NCBI GenBank assembly: GCA_020629595.1 | Contig: JAHDDA010000124.1 | Location: 1,236 to 7,805, forward strand | Origin: Chitinophagales bacterium | GTDB lineage: Bacteria; Bacteroidota; Bacteroidia; Chitinophagales; UBA2359 | Direction of reading: 5' to 3' | Length of the DNA stretch: 6,570 nt | Shown: piece by piece, positions 1 to 6,570 of the stretch | Numbering within the stretch: the first letter of the stretch is position 1 | Layout of the letters: each line of letters starts with the position of its first letter | Position numbers and translations under genes: made by a program | The notes under the pieces: generated by a model | Databases searched by the model: none | What the model saw: the letters and a program-made list of their open reading frames with translations, nothing else | Told to the model about the DNA's origin: nothing

Positions 1-248
1 GTAAAAGCTATGCTATCTTGATTAAGTAGTTGGAATGGAGGAATTTGATGCCAAAGTGTATCATTTTTTTCAATGGTACTTTTAGATTCAAGATTACTTC
101 CCTTTACATTAGGATACATTTTTTTTAACTTCGGACGAATTAAAAAAGGACTGTTAATTCTCTGGCTTGTGAGAGAAGGCAGAATAATATACCCTATTCC
201 CAAAGGAATGCCAAAAAGTAGTAAAAATGTCAATAATTTCTTTTGCAC
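1..248 (-). CDS. SCO1/SenC-like protein, N-terminal part (runs off left edge)
   Basis: The minus strand is open from a GTG at 248 to the window edge: 82 full codons, with an in-frame TAA 15 bases upstream of the GTG and no ATG in between. Residues 5-26 are hydrophobic (FLLLFGIPLGIGYIILP) after a Lys-Lys start, which fits an N-terminal membrane anchor. Residues 62-82 (NDTLWHQIPPFQLLNQDSIAF) resemble the start of the thioredoxin-like fold in Bacteroidota SCO family proteins, which typically read DT.YH.IPDF...NQ. SCO proteins deliver copper to, or act as thiol oxidoreductases for, the CuA site of cytochrome c oxidase, working outside the cytoplasmic membrane. The decisive CxxxC copper/thiol motif and the distal His would lie beyond the left edge, so the assignment rests on the N-terminal pattern. 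A different membrane-anchored redoxin is the main alternative. Confidence 0.65.
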   Translation of the reverse strand, partial: MQKKLLTFLLLFGIPLGIGYIILPSLTSQRINSPFLIRPKLKKMYPNVKGSNLESKSTIEKNDTLWHQIPPFQLLNQDSIAF

Positions 249-294
249 AGAATAATCTTTAGATTAGTAACCATTAAAATCTCAAATGGTTGTG

Positions 295-302
295 CAAAGG
301 TA
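295..302 (-). promoter_or_regulatory. Bacteroidota-type -7 box for the SCO-like gene
   Basis: The minus strand reads TACCTTTG, an exact match to the Bacteroidota -7 consensus TAnnTTTG. It lies 46 bases upstream of the GTG at 248, predicting a short leader of roughly 40 bases. No clear TTG (-33) element is seen about 20 bases further upstream, where the sequence is A/T runs. Identification is by consensus match and position only. Confidence 0.5.
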
Positions 303-318
303 AATTAGCTTTTATTTT

Positions 319-349
319 TTTGTTTTTAAAACTATAAATTTTAACTTAG
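319..349 (+). promoter_or_regulatory. Possible promoter of the methyltransferase gene
   Basis: TTTG at 319-322 is followed after 19 bases by TAACTTAG at 342-349, one base off the TAnnTTTG consensus. If it is used, transcription would begin within a few bases of the GTG at 355, giving an almost leaderless mRNA. The surrounding region is so T-rich that a chance match is quite possible. Confidence 0.3.
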
Positions 350-354
350 AATTT

Positions 355-1095
355 GTGAGTAAATTATACAATGAATTGGCAGAGATTTATGAGTTGTTTT
401 ATAGCCAACTTATTAATTATGAAAATGAATTTGAATTATATGCTGGTATTTTAAACAAATTCAAATTAAGGGAAGTCTTGGATTTAGCTTGTGGCACAGG
501 AAATTTAGCAAAATACTTTGAGCAAAATAACTTTTCCTATATTGGTTTAGACATTAGTATTGAAATGCTTGATTTGGCGAAGATAAAGCATCCTAACGGT
601 ATTTTCATTCTAGGCGATATGAGAAACTTTAGGTTAGACAAAAAAGTTGAAAGTTCTATAATTACCGCAAGAAGCATTAGTTATTTATTGATGAATGATG
701 AAATTCTAACAACTTTCAAGACAATTAACACTAATTTGAATAAAAATGGAATTTTAGCATTCGATTTTATTGATGCTAATAAATTTATTCCTTTAATTAC
801 AAACAAACCTACAAGCCAACAAACTATAAAAGTGAAAAATATCTTATACCAACGAAACAGTTATTGGTATCCACAACTTGATAATGGATTAGATGTTAAA
901 TGGAAGGCAGTTTATACAAAAACAGAAAAAAACACATCAACTAATATTGCAACAGATGAAGCTATTTTGAGAACTTTTACTATAAATGAAATTGAGGTAT
1001 TTTTATTTGTATGCGGCTTTGAAATAGTTGAAATAATTGAACGAGCAAGTTATTTTTTCCCTACTTATGTGGTTGTAGCCCAAAAAATGGATTAA
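355..1095 (+). CDS. Class I SAM-dependent methyltransferase
   Basis: A 246-residue cytoplasmic protein with the Rossmann-type fold of class I methyltransferases. Motif I, which binds S-adenosylmethionine, is VLDLACGTGNLA at residues 41-52. The acidic residue that contacts the ribose hydroxyls is D66 in GLDIS, and GDM at 87-89 matches the adenine-contacting region. AFDFIDANKF near 135-144 fits the strand-4/5 region. The N-terminus (YNELAEIYELFY) resembles small-molecule methyltransferases of the Methyltransf_11/25 and TylM1-like type. The substrate cannot be told: nothing next to it suggests a pathway, since its neighbours are a divergent SCO-like gene and a convergent LOG gene. GTG is taken as the start because the nearby ATG at 371 is out of frame and the protein then begins naturally with MSKLYNELAEIYE. 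No Shine-Dalgarno is visible, which is usual in this phylum. Confidence 0.85.
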   Translation: MSKLYNELAEIYELFYSQLINYENEFELYAGILNKFKLREVLDLACGTGNLAKYFEQNNFSYIGLDISIEMLDLAKIKHPNGIFILGDMRNFRLDKKVESSIITARSISYLLMNDEILTTFKTINTNLNKNGILAFDFIDANKFIPLITNKPTSQQTIKVKNILYQRNSYWYPQLDNGLDVKWKAVYTKTEKNTSTNIATDEAILRTFTINEIEVFLFVCGFEIVEIIERASYFFPTYVVVAQKMD

Positions 1096-1101
1096 AGTAA
1101 A

Positions 1102-1128
1102 CAAAAAAGACGTAGCTGTGCTACGTCT
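1102..1128 (-). terminator. Rho-independent terminator of the LOG gene
   Basis: A perfect 9-bp inverted repeat (AGACGTAGC at 1108-1116, GCTACGTCT at 1120-1128) flanks a 3-base loop. Read on the minus strand, the hairpin is followed directly by a run of T (TTTTTTG, 1108 down to 1102), the classic intrinsic terminator layout. It lies 26 bases past the stop of the minus-strand LOG gene. It also sits 12 bases past the stop of the plus-strand methyltransferase and could stall that transcript, but on the plus side there is only CTAATAAAT and no T run. Confidence 0.85.
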
Positions 1129-1154
1129 CTAATAAATCTAATATTTATATTATT

Positions 1155-1847
1155 TTAATACTCAAAGTTTGGAGCAACTTCAACATTTTGGTAATGATCA
1201 TTTATAGTATCAATTACCACCTGAGGATCATCGGTTACTGTAAATAAATCCATATCTGAAGGGCTAATGGTTTTAAACTCATCACGTAAAACAGAGGTAA
1301 TCCAGTCCATCATACCACCCCAAAATTCTGTACCTACTAAAATTACAGGAACAGGATCTATTTTTTTGGTTTGAATTAGGGTTATAGATTCAAACAATTC
1401 ATCTAACGTTCCAAAACCACCGGGTAATAAAACAAATGCTTGTGCATATTTTACAAACATTACTTTTCGAGCAAAGAAGTAACGGAAATTAATTAATTTA
1501 TCTAAATCAACAAACTCATTGGCAAATTGCTCAAATGGTAAAACTATATTCAATCCTACCGAAGCTCCTCCTGCTTCTTGAGCACCTTTATTACCAGCTT
1601 CCATAATTCCAGGTCCACCACCAGTAATCACACCATATCCTTCTGCTACAATTCTTTTGGCTATATCAACACCCATTTTGTAATATTTATCATCTGGCTT
1701 AGTACGTGCCGAACCATAAATAGAAACACAAGGTCCAATTCTATTCATTTTTTCAAATCCATCAGTAAATTCCGATATAATTCTAAACATTCTCCAAGAA
1801 TGCTCTGCATCTATTTTTACCCAATCTTTTTGTTTTTTGTTCATCAT
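1155..1847 (-). CDS. LOG family protein (TIGR00730-type nucleoside-monophosphate phosphoribohydrolase)
   Basis: A 230-residue cytoplasmic Rossmann-fold protein of the LONELY GUY family, formerly annotated as lysine decarboxylase. Characterised members cleave the N-glycosidic bond of cytokinin riboside or purine 5'-monophosphates, releasing the base and ribose 5-phosphate. The family signature PGGxGTxxE is intact as PGGFGTLDE at residues 142-150. The preceding RK pair at 127-128 (FARKVM) supplies the conserved Arg, paired with E150 in the active site. GGGPGIMEAGNKGA at 77-90 is the phosphate-binding glycine loop, and the first strand reads VSIYGSAR (41-48). The N-terminal extension (WRMFRIISEFTDGFE) is typical of the longer bacterial subgroup. 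Two ATGs stand in tandem at the start; the outer one is used here, but the second (1844) is equally possible. In bacteria the true substrate is often a plain nucleotide such as AMP, so a cytokinin role should not be assumed. Confidence 0.93.
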   Translation of the reverse strand: MMNKKQKDWVKIDAEHSWRMFRIISEFTDGFEKMNRIGPCVSIYGSARTKPDDKYYKMGVDIAKRIVAEGYGVITGGGPGIMEAGNKGAQEAGGASVGLNIVLPFEQFANEFVDLDKLINFRYFFARKVMFVKYAQAFVLLPGGFGTLDELFESITLIQTKKIDPVPVILVGTEFWGGMMDWITSVLRDEFKTISPSDMDLFTVTDDPQVVIDTINDHYQNVEVAPNFEY

Positions 1848-1878
1848 ATATTTTATTTTTTCAAATTCAAACCAATAA

Positions 1879-1913
1879 CAAAGTTAATACAAATGTTACG
1901 AGTCTAAAAACAA
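1879..1913 (-). promoter_or_regulatory. Possible promoter of the LOG gene
   Basis: The minus strand carries TAACTTTG (1886 to 1879), an exact TAnnTTTG -7 box, 31 bases upstream of the LOG start codon. A TTG at 1913-1911 lies 24 bases upstream of it, slightly longer than the usual spacing of about 17-23. It sits in the 135-bp region shared with the divergent stress-protein gene, for which I see no comparable plus-strand box. Confidence 0.4.
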
Positions 1914-1982
1914 TATTTTTTTGATAAAACAACTTAAATTTCACAAAAAAATTTTAACTTCAAAAATAATATTAAAGTTTAT

Positions 1983-2816
1983 ATGAAAAAATTGCTTGTC
2001 CCTACAGATTTTTCTGAACCTGCACAACGGGCTTTTTCTTATGCCATTCAAATAGCCTTAAAAACTAATGCTGAAATTAACTTATTGAATGTGAAACCCA
2101 AAGATGCTATGCTTGATGGTATTTCTGGCGATTTAGAAATTTTAGCTAATAATAAATTAACGAATAATAAATTTAGAAATGCTATTGAAAATGCTACAAA
2201 TTCGTTACAAAACAATCTCTGGAAAAATATTCCTATTCACTGTATAAGTTCTAAAGGAGACACTATTAATGAGGTTGTAAACACTTGTACCAAATACCAA
2301 ATTGATTTATTAATTACTGCGAATAAAGGAAACAGTGGTTGGGGCGAAAAGCTATTTGGCAGTATAGCCGAAAGAATTATTAAAAAAGTAAGTTGTCCTG
2401 TTTTAGCAATTCCTAAAAATTGCTTTTATAAAGATATACAACAAATAACCTTTGCTACTGATTTTTCGGCATTAAGCCAGCAAGCAATTGCACAAATACA
2501 CAATTTCGCACAAATGTTTGAAGCCAAATTTAATTTTGTGCATATAATTTTAGAAGAAACTAAAAGCTATTCTAAAAAATTGGCAAATTTTAGATTAGTT
2601 GCTGATGAAGCTATTGGACACGAACAATACGATATTTTTGAAATTGAAGCTAATGGAGTAATTGAAGGATTAAATAAATTTATTGCTAAAAACCCAACAG
2701 ATATTTTGGCAATGTTTAGGCACAAAAGAAGCACGCTTAATAAATTATTTACCATTAGTTATGCCGAAACTATGACAGCTTATGCTGAAATTCCTGTGCT
2801 AATGTTTTCCGATTGA
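1983..2816 (+). CDS. Universal stress protein, tandem UspA domains
   Basis: A 277-residue soluble protein made of two UspA-fold repeats, a layout common in Bacteroidota. Domain 1 (about 1-146) opens with KKLLVPTDFSEPAQRAF and ends in GSIAERIIKKVSCPVLAIP. It carries a nucleotide-binding glycine pattern G116-x2-G119-x6-G126-S127, shorter than the G-2x-G-9x-G(S/T) of ATP-binding MJ0577. Domain 2 (about 153-277) begins ITFATDFSALSQQAI and ends AEIPVLMF. Its equivalent loop (FRHKRSTLNKLFTISYAE) has lost the glycines, so it probably does not bind ATP in the standard way. Such proteins are linked to stress survival; the exact target is unknown. It begins at an ATG followed by two Lys codons, diverges from the LOG gene and converges on the metallopeptidase gene. 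No obvious terminator lies in the 55 bp after it. Confidence 0.92.
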   Translation: MKKLLVPTDFSEPAQRAFSYAIQIALKTNAEINLLNVKPKDAMLDGISGDLEILANNKLTNNKFRNAIENATNSLQNNLWKNIPIHCISSKGDTINEVVNTCTKYQIDLLITANKGNSGWGEKLFGSIAERIIKKVSCPVLAIPKNCFYKDIQQITFATDFSALSQQAIAQIHNFAQMFEAKFNFVHIILEETKSYSKKLANFRLVADEAIGHEQYDIFEIEANGVIEGLNKFIAKNPTDILAMFRHKRSTLNKLFTISYAETMTAYAEIPVLMFSD

Positions 2817-2871
2817 AATTTTGCTGATAAGTCTTGAGATTTCTGGTATAAAGCAATAATCAATAAAAAGA

Positions 2872-4965
2872 CTACTTGCTTTTCAATACTTTAAAAATCA
2901 TATCTGTTGAATTATTAATTTCAATCTTTATGAGATAAACGCCAGGAGTTAAGTTTTGCATTTCTAAATAAGTTGATTCATTTGAGCTTGAATTTGCTGT
3001 TTTTATTATTCTTCCATTCAAATCATACACTTTGTAATCGTACATTTCAACATTTTCTGAAAAATACAAAAGTAAATCCCCTACCCCATTTGCAAAGTTT
3101 TGAGTATTTAACAAAACAACATTTTCGTTCTCATTAAAACAAGTTTCTACCACAATGGTTACTTCATCTTCATAAGTTGTATCGTAATTCTCATCATTGG
3201 TTTGTAGTGTGTAAGTAGTGGTTGCAATTGGGTTTACATTTATGAATGAAGAATCTGATTGTTGAATTGTTTCATTCAAATTACTAGAAATCCAATTAAA
3301 TTGCAAACCGTTAAAGTTCCAACCTTCTTCACCTAATATTACATTATTTCCCAAACATATTACAGTATCAATTCCAGCAGAAATTTGCAAGTTGGTAAGT
3401 AAACCACGTTTGTATAATATTTGTGAAATTACAGTTTTATTTTCGCTACCAAATAGTAAATCATCGGCTTCTAATAAAGCATTGGCGGCATTTCGCATAT
3501 TCATATTTGGTGTTAATAAATAAAGCAATTGAAGTGCCAACTTGTCTGTTACTTCTGCTCCTAAATGTTCATAAATTTCCATTAAAGTTGAAGAAAAAAC
3601 TTCTGAACTTCCATAAATATCATTGGTTACATTACTTGGATAACGCTTATTGGTTTGCATATTTCTTCCGTTCCAGAACTCGTTATGTCCATCCCAAGTA
3701 AACATATCTTGCCATCTAAAATTGCTAAATTGCCTAGACCAAGAAGTTGCAAAATAATCTCCCATTGCTTCGTCTAATGCCCTACGTTCCACACCAGTAT
3801 TAGAATTATTTGCCATATATGATAAGGCGTGTATATATTCGTGAATAATCACATCGGCATCTTCGGCATCATCAACATTTCCCTCTCCAAAATCTAAATA
3901 TATTTTTCCGTTTGCATCGGCAATAAATCTAGACTGGTCGGCTCCATTTAAACTATGTGGATCGGCAAAAACTTTTTCAGTAAAAGAAAAGCCTAAACTC
4001 TGAATATATTCTTGAAACTTACTTATGTGGTAATAAACCATAACATCTTCAAATCCATTATCGCTTCTGGTAAGTACAAAGTTTGGTACTTGCGATTGAA
4101 AAATGGAGGTATTGGGAGGCAAATTATCATTTATTTTTATAAAGTTGTTTTCTAATATAAACTTATCATTTTCAAATTTTGCACGAACCGTTTTATTGAA
4201 AATTTGTGCATTTAGAGCTTCATTATCTTTGTCTTCATTATCAACAAAATCGCCACCATAGTAAGTTTCGGCAGATGTTAGTGGATCAGGCAAAAAAACT
4301 GATACTTGAATTAATGAATCGGTATTGAAATGATGTTCACAGTTTTTATGAATATGATTTTTACAGGATTGAAAATAAAAAGACCTGTCAACTTTTTGAT
4401 ACAAAGTTTTATTTTTATCAAAGTATAGAGTAAAATATTTATCTGCTTGCTGAACATAGACTTTTGTAAATAATTCAAGCAAATTTGCCTGATTCAACAA
4501 CCAAACTTTTTCTTGTGGTTTTTCTAATCTGTATGCTCCTTTGTTTAGAAAGGTGCTTAAATCTAAATTTGTTTTTTTATGAGCTTTTAAAAGTTTTACC
4601 TCATCGTTTTTGAACAAATTATGATATGCTTGAAATACCTTTCCTTCTGTGGTTACATTAACTTTAACATAAGAATTTTCTATTGGAAATCCTTCAATGA
4701 TTTTTTTAAAGTAAAAATGCTTTCCAATTGGGCTTTCAGATTGATGAAATAAAATTAGCTCACTTGATTTATCAAAAAATTCAGATAGTTGAAGTTCAAC
4801 ATCTTTTTTTAATACTTCAATTTCAGCGTAATTTTTTTTTTGTGTAGCTAAGCTAAATTGCTCTGAGTTAATCTTTTGAGCAAGTAAAACAAAGCAATTG
4901 CACAATAGAGCAACAACAAATAAAAAGAGCTGGAAATAATATTTTGTAAGAGTTTTGATAATCAA
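2872..4965 (-). CDS. Secreted thermolysin/fungalysin-like metallopeptidase with T9SS sorting domain
   Basis: A 697-residue exported gluzincin. Order of parts: signal peptide (about 1-30, hydrophobic LFLFVVALLCNCFVLLAQ); an FTP-like propeptide (about 70-120, with GFPIENSYVKVNVTTEGKV); a linker ending near YFDKNKTLYQKVDRSFYF; a catalytic region (about 225-525); an Ig/PKD-like domain (about 528-608, with AGIDTVICLGNNVILG); and a Por/type IX C-terminal sorting domain (about 615-697, with KVYDLNGRII and LTPGVYLIKI). Zinc ligands are H375 and H379 in HEYIH and E399 in LDEAMGD, exactly 24 residues after H375 as in thermolysin; E376 is the general base and D403 matches thermolysin Asp170. The downstream catalytic His of M4/M36 is not apparent (see findings). 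It is probably made as a zymogen, exported by Sec, then moved across the outer membrane by T9SS. The start is TTG: an in-frame TAA lies 21 bases upstream and no ATG or GTG precedes the signal peptide. A nearby M4 or M36 relative is meant; which is uncertain. Confidence 0.88.
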   Translation of the reverse strand: MIIKTLTKYYFQLFLFVVALLCNCFVLLAQKINSEQFSLATQKKNYAEIEVLKKDVELQLSEFFDKSSELILFHQSESPIGKHFYFKKIIEGFPIENSYVKVNVTTEGKVFQAYHNLFKNDEVKLLKAHKKTNLDLSTFLNKGAYRLEKPQEKVWLLNQANLLELFTKVYVQQADKYFTLYFDKNKTLYQKVDRSFYFQSCKNHIHKNCEHHFNTDSLIQVSVFLPDPLTSAETYYGGDFVDNEDKDNEALNAQIFNKTVRAKFENDKFILENNFIKINDNLPPNTSIFQSQVPNFVLTRSDNGFEDVMVYYHISKFQEYIQSLGFSFTEKVFADPHSLNGADQSRFIADANGKIYLDFGEGNVDDAEDADVIIHEYIHALSYMANNSNTGVERRALDEAMGDYFATSWSRQFSNFRWQDMFTWDGHNEFWNGRNMQTNKRYPSNVTNDIYGSSEVFSSTLMEIYEHLGAEVTDKLALQLLYLLTPNMNMRNAANALLEADDLLFGSENKTVISQILYKRGLLTNLQISAGIDTVICLGNNVILGEEGWNFNGLQFNWISSNLNETIQQSDSSFINVNPIATTTYTLQTNDENYDTTYEDEVTIVVETCFNENENVVLLNTQNFANGVGDLLLYFSENVEMYDYKVYDLNGRIIKTANSSSNESTYLEMQNLTPGVYLIKIEINNSTDMIFKVLKSK

Positions 4966-4998
4966 ATTTAATAATAAAAATTTTTAGTTGATGCCTTA

Positions 4999-5613
4999 TT
5001 ACTCTCCAATTTCATCTAATGTTTTCAACTCTATATCATAAATTTTAGATAAAGGTTCTAACACTTCATTTTCATTGGCTAACGGAATACTGAATTTTAT
5101 AATATTTTTTTCGGCATAATCTTGTAATAAAATCTTAACTTCAGGATGCTTTAAACAGCGCATCACATCATTCATACGCTTAAATTCATAAGTAATTATA
5201 TGAATCGAACGTAGTTTTATTTCAATGATTTCATTGTTATTGAGTGCTTCTTCAGCTGCAGCTTTATAAGCATTAATTAAACCTGAAGCCCCTAACTTTT
5301 TTCCTCCAAAATAGCGTACAACAACAACCAATGTTTTTGTTAATTCTTTAGAGTCAATTTGTCCCAGTATTGGTTTCCCCGCCGTTCCAGATGGTTCGCC
5401 ATCGTCATTAGCCCTAAAGTTATTTCCTTCTAAATCTAAACGATAAGCATAACAATAATGCCTTGACTTTGGGTGCATTTTTTTTAAGGATTCTAAATTT
5501 TCTCTTATATCCTCTTCAGTTTCTACGTGATAAGCATAAGCTAAAAATTTACTTCCTTTTTCTCTGTAATCTCCTTCTGAAGTTAAATTAATTGTTTTGT
5601 AACTTTGAATCAT
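4999..5613 (-). CDS. yigZ: YigZ/IMPACT family protein
   Basis: A 204-residue cytoplasmic protein of the UPF0029 (IMPACT) family, the usual bacterial length. The N-terminal IMPACT domain (about 15-125) shows KGSKFLAYAYHV, then HYCYAYRL, NDDGEPSGTAGKPIL at 69-83 and VVVRYFGGKKLGASGLINAY at 97-116; the last two are the family's hallmark blocks. The C-terminal part (about 140-200, TYEFKRMNDVMRCL...) corresponds to the DUF1949 ferredoxin-like domain. Eukaryotic IMPACT regulates the eIF2 kinase GCN2, and bacterial YigZ has no settled function, although nucleic-acid or ribosome-related binding has been proposed from structure. It begins at an ATG and ends 33 bp before the peptidase gene on the same strand. 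Co-transcription is possible, but a functional link is not implied. It diverges from nadK. Confidence 0.93.
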   Translation of the reverse strand: MIQSYKTINLTSEGDYREKGSKFLAYAYHVETEEDIRENLESLKKMHPKSRHYCYAYRLDLEGNNFRANDDGEPSGTAGKPILGQIDSKELTKTLVVVVRYFGGKKLGASGLINAYKAAAEEALNNNEIIEIKLRSIHIITYEFKRMNDVMRCLKHPEVKILLQDYAEKNIIKFSIPLANENEVLEPLSKIYDIELKTLDEIGE

Positions 5614-5685
5614 TATTACAAAAATGTAATTTTTTGGTTTACTTTCCCTAAATTTCGGTTCTGTTTGTATAAAATTTAAGATTTA

Positions 5686-6570
5686 ATGAAAATAGCCATT
5701 TACGGTAGAGTATTGAAAGATGAACATCTTGAATTGGTTAACAATTTGTTTAATTGCCTTAAAGAGAAACAACATACGGTTGTTGTTGAGTCGGAATATT
5801 ATAAACAAATAAAGGAAAAGTTAAACATAGATTCCTTGTTATGTGAAGTTTGTGCTTTGCATGACAAATTACCTAGCGATATTGATTTTGTTTTTAGTTT
5901 AGGAGGCGATGGTACATTGCTAAACTCTATAATGTTGGTTAAAGATTCTAACATTCCCATAATGGGAATAAATTTTGGAAGACTTGGTTTTTTAACCAGT
6001 AGTAGTAAATATGCCCTAACCGAAGCCATTACATTATTAGAAAAAGGAAAATTCAAATTAGATAGGCGTTCACTAATTCATTTTGCTTGTAATAAAACTC
6101 TTTTTGGTCAATTTAATTATGCCTTGAATGAGTTTACCATTCATAAGTTAGACACTTCGGCAATGATTAGTATTCATACTTATGTAAATGGTATTTTCTT
6201 AAATTCTTATTGGGCAGACGGCTTAATTGTTTCAACGCCAACTGGTTCTACTGGTTATTCATTGAGTTGTGGTGGTCCAATTATTGCACCAAGAACTGGT
6301 AATTTTGTTTTAACTCCTGTTGCACCACACAACTTAAATGTTCGTCCTATTGTATTACCCGATTCAGTAGAATTAACTTTTGAAGTGGAAGGCAGAAGCT
6401 CCGAGTTTTCTTGTACTTTAGATTCGAGATACAGATTATTTACCCAAGAACATAAAATTAAAATTACCAAAGAAAAATTTGGTGTAAACCTTGTTCGATT
6501 GGAAGGACATAGCTTTATGCGTACTTTACGAGAAAAACTAATGTGGGGAGCCGATAGTAGAATTAACTCG
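5686..6570 (+). CDS. nadK: NAD kinase (3' end just outside window)
   Basis: Open from ATG 5686 to the right edge, 295 codons without a stop. It phosphorylates NAD+ to NADP+ using ATP or polyphosphate in the cytoplasm, the only de novo route to NADP. The diagnostic GGDG is at residues 73-76 (SLGGDGTLLN), followed by GINFGRLGFLT (94-104). The conserved NE is N148-E149. The glycine-rich NAD-binding block runs from WADGLIVSTPTGSTGYSLS (176-194) to GGPI. PVAPHNLNVRP (211-221) is the usual C-terminal block. The family's LDG.. element reads LDSR here (245-248). The C-terminus LREKLMWGAD resembles the end of Bacteroidota NAD kinases of about 290-300 residues, so only the last few codons at most should be missing. 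The start gives the standard MKIAIYGR first strand. It diverges from yigZ across 72 bp. Confidence 0.96.
   Translation, partial: MKIAIYGRVLKDEHLELVNNLFNCLKEKQHTVVVESEYYKQIKEKLNIDSLLCEVCALHDKLPSDIDFVFSLGGDGTLLNSIMLVKDSNIPIMGINFGRLGFLTSSSKYALTEAITLLEKGKFKLDRRSLIHFACNKTLFGQFNYALNEFTIHKLDTSAMISIHTYVNGIFLNSYWADGLIVSTPTGSTGYSLSCGGPIIAPRTGNFVLTPVAPHNLNVRPIVLPDSVELTFEVEGRSSEFSCTLDSRYRLFTQEHKIKITKEKFGVNLVRLEGHSFMRTLREKLMWGADSRINS

Noticed and set aside
73..255. A 60-codon plus-strand reading frame over the SCO-like gene
   Set aside because: The minus strand in the same place gives a signal-anchor and a recognisable SCO-like segment, so this is its shadow.
1578..1907. A 109-codon plus-strand reading frame over the LOG gene
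   Set aside because: The LOG gene is unmistakable on the other strand; this frame encodes a low-complexity Ser/Thr/Phe-rich string with no family resemblance.
2829..2872. AAGTCTT ... AAGACT inverted repeat after the stress-protein gene
   Set aside because: Six bases of pairing across about 30 bases is expected by chance in such A/T-rich DNA.
2850..2882. Inverted repeat AAAGCAA / TTGCTTT between the convergent stress-protein and peptidase genes, as a terminator
   Set aside because: The stem is only 7 bp and A/T-rich, with a 19-base loop, it overlaps the peptidase stop codon, and only a couple of T follow it. Too weak to call.
5617..5630. TTACAAAAATGTAA palindrome just upstream of yigZ as an operator
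   Set aside because: It is a 5-bp A/T-rich arm pair seen once, with no second copy and no known regulator site that it matches.
5799..6470. Two minus-strand reading frames opposite nadK
   Set aside because: They lie antisense to a full-length NAD kinase with all family motifs and show no motif of their own.
1..6570. A coordinated novel system across the window
   Set aside because: Genes alternate in strand, have unrelated known families and separate promoters or terminators. Nothing points to a shared function.

Overview
The window is strongly A+T-rich bacterial DNA. It most likely comes from a member of the Bacteroidota (Flavobacteriia or a relative). Three things point there: a secreted peptidase with a Por/type IX secretion C-terminal sorting domain, promoter-like TAnnTTTG boxes in place of -10/-35 hexamers, and starts without recognisable Shine-Dalgarno sequences. 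NadK, YigZ and LOG-type proteins are also present in ordinary form. The species cannot be named from this sequence.

Layout, left to right. (1) The N-terminal end of a membrane-anchored SCO1/SenC-like protein on the minus strand runs off the left edge. (2) Divergent from it is a class I SAM-dependent methyltransferase on the plus strand. (3) It converges on a LOG-family nucleotide phosphoribohydrolase on the minus strand, with a strong intrinsic terminator for the LOG gene between them. (4) Divergent from LOG is a two-domain universal stress protein on the plus strand. (5) This converges on a large minus-strand gene for a secreted thermolysin/fungalysin-like metallopeptidase with propeptide, Ig-like and sorting domains. 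(6) Upstream of the peptidase on the same strand, 33 bp away, is a YigZ/IMPACT family gene. (7) Divergent from yigZ is nadK (NAD kinase) on the plus strand, open to the right edge and almost certainly lacking only its last few bases.

The genes are mostly single transcription units facing alternately, with short intergenic gaps (33 to 135 bp). They look like general housekeeping or envelope functions, not one pathway. I see no mobile element, CRISPR array, RNA gene, phage or defence cassette, and no convincing undescribed multi-gene system. The point most worth a second look is the metallopeptidase. It keeps the zinc-binding HExxH...E and following Asp, but apparently lacks the usual downstream catalytic histidine, and it appears to start at TTG.
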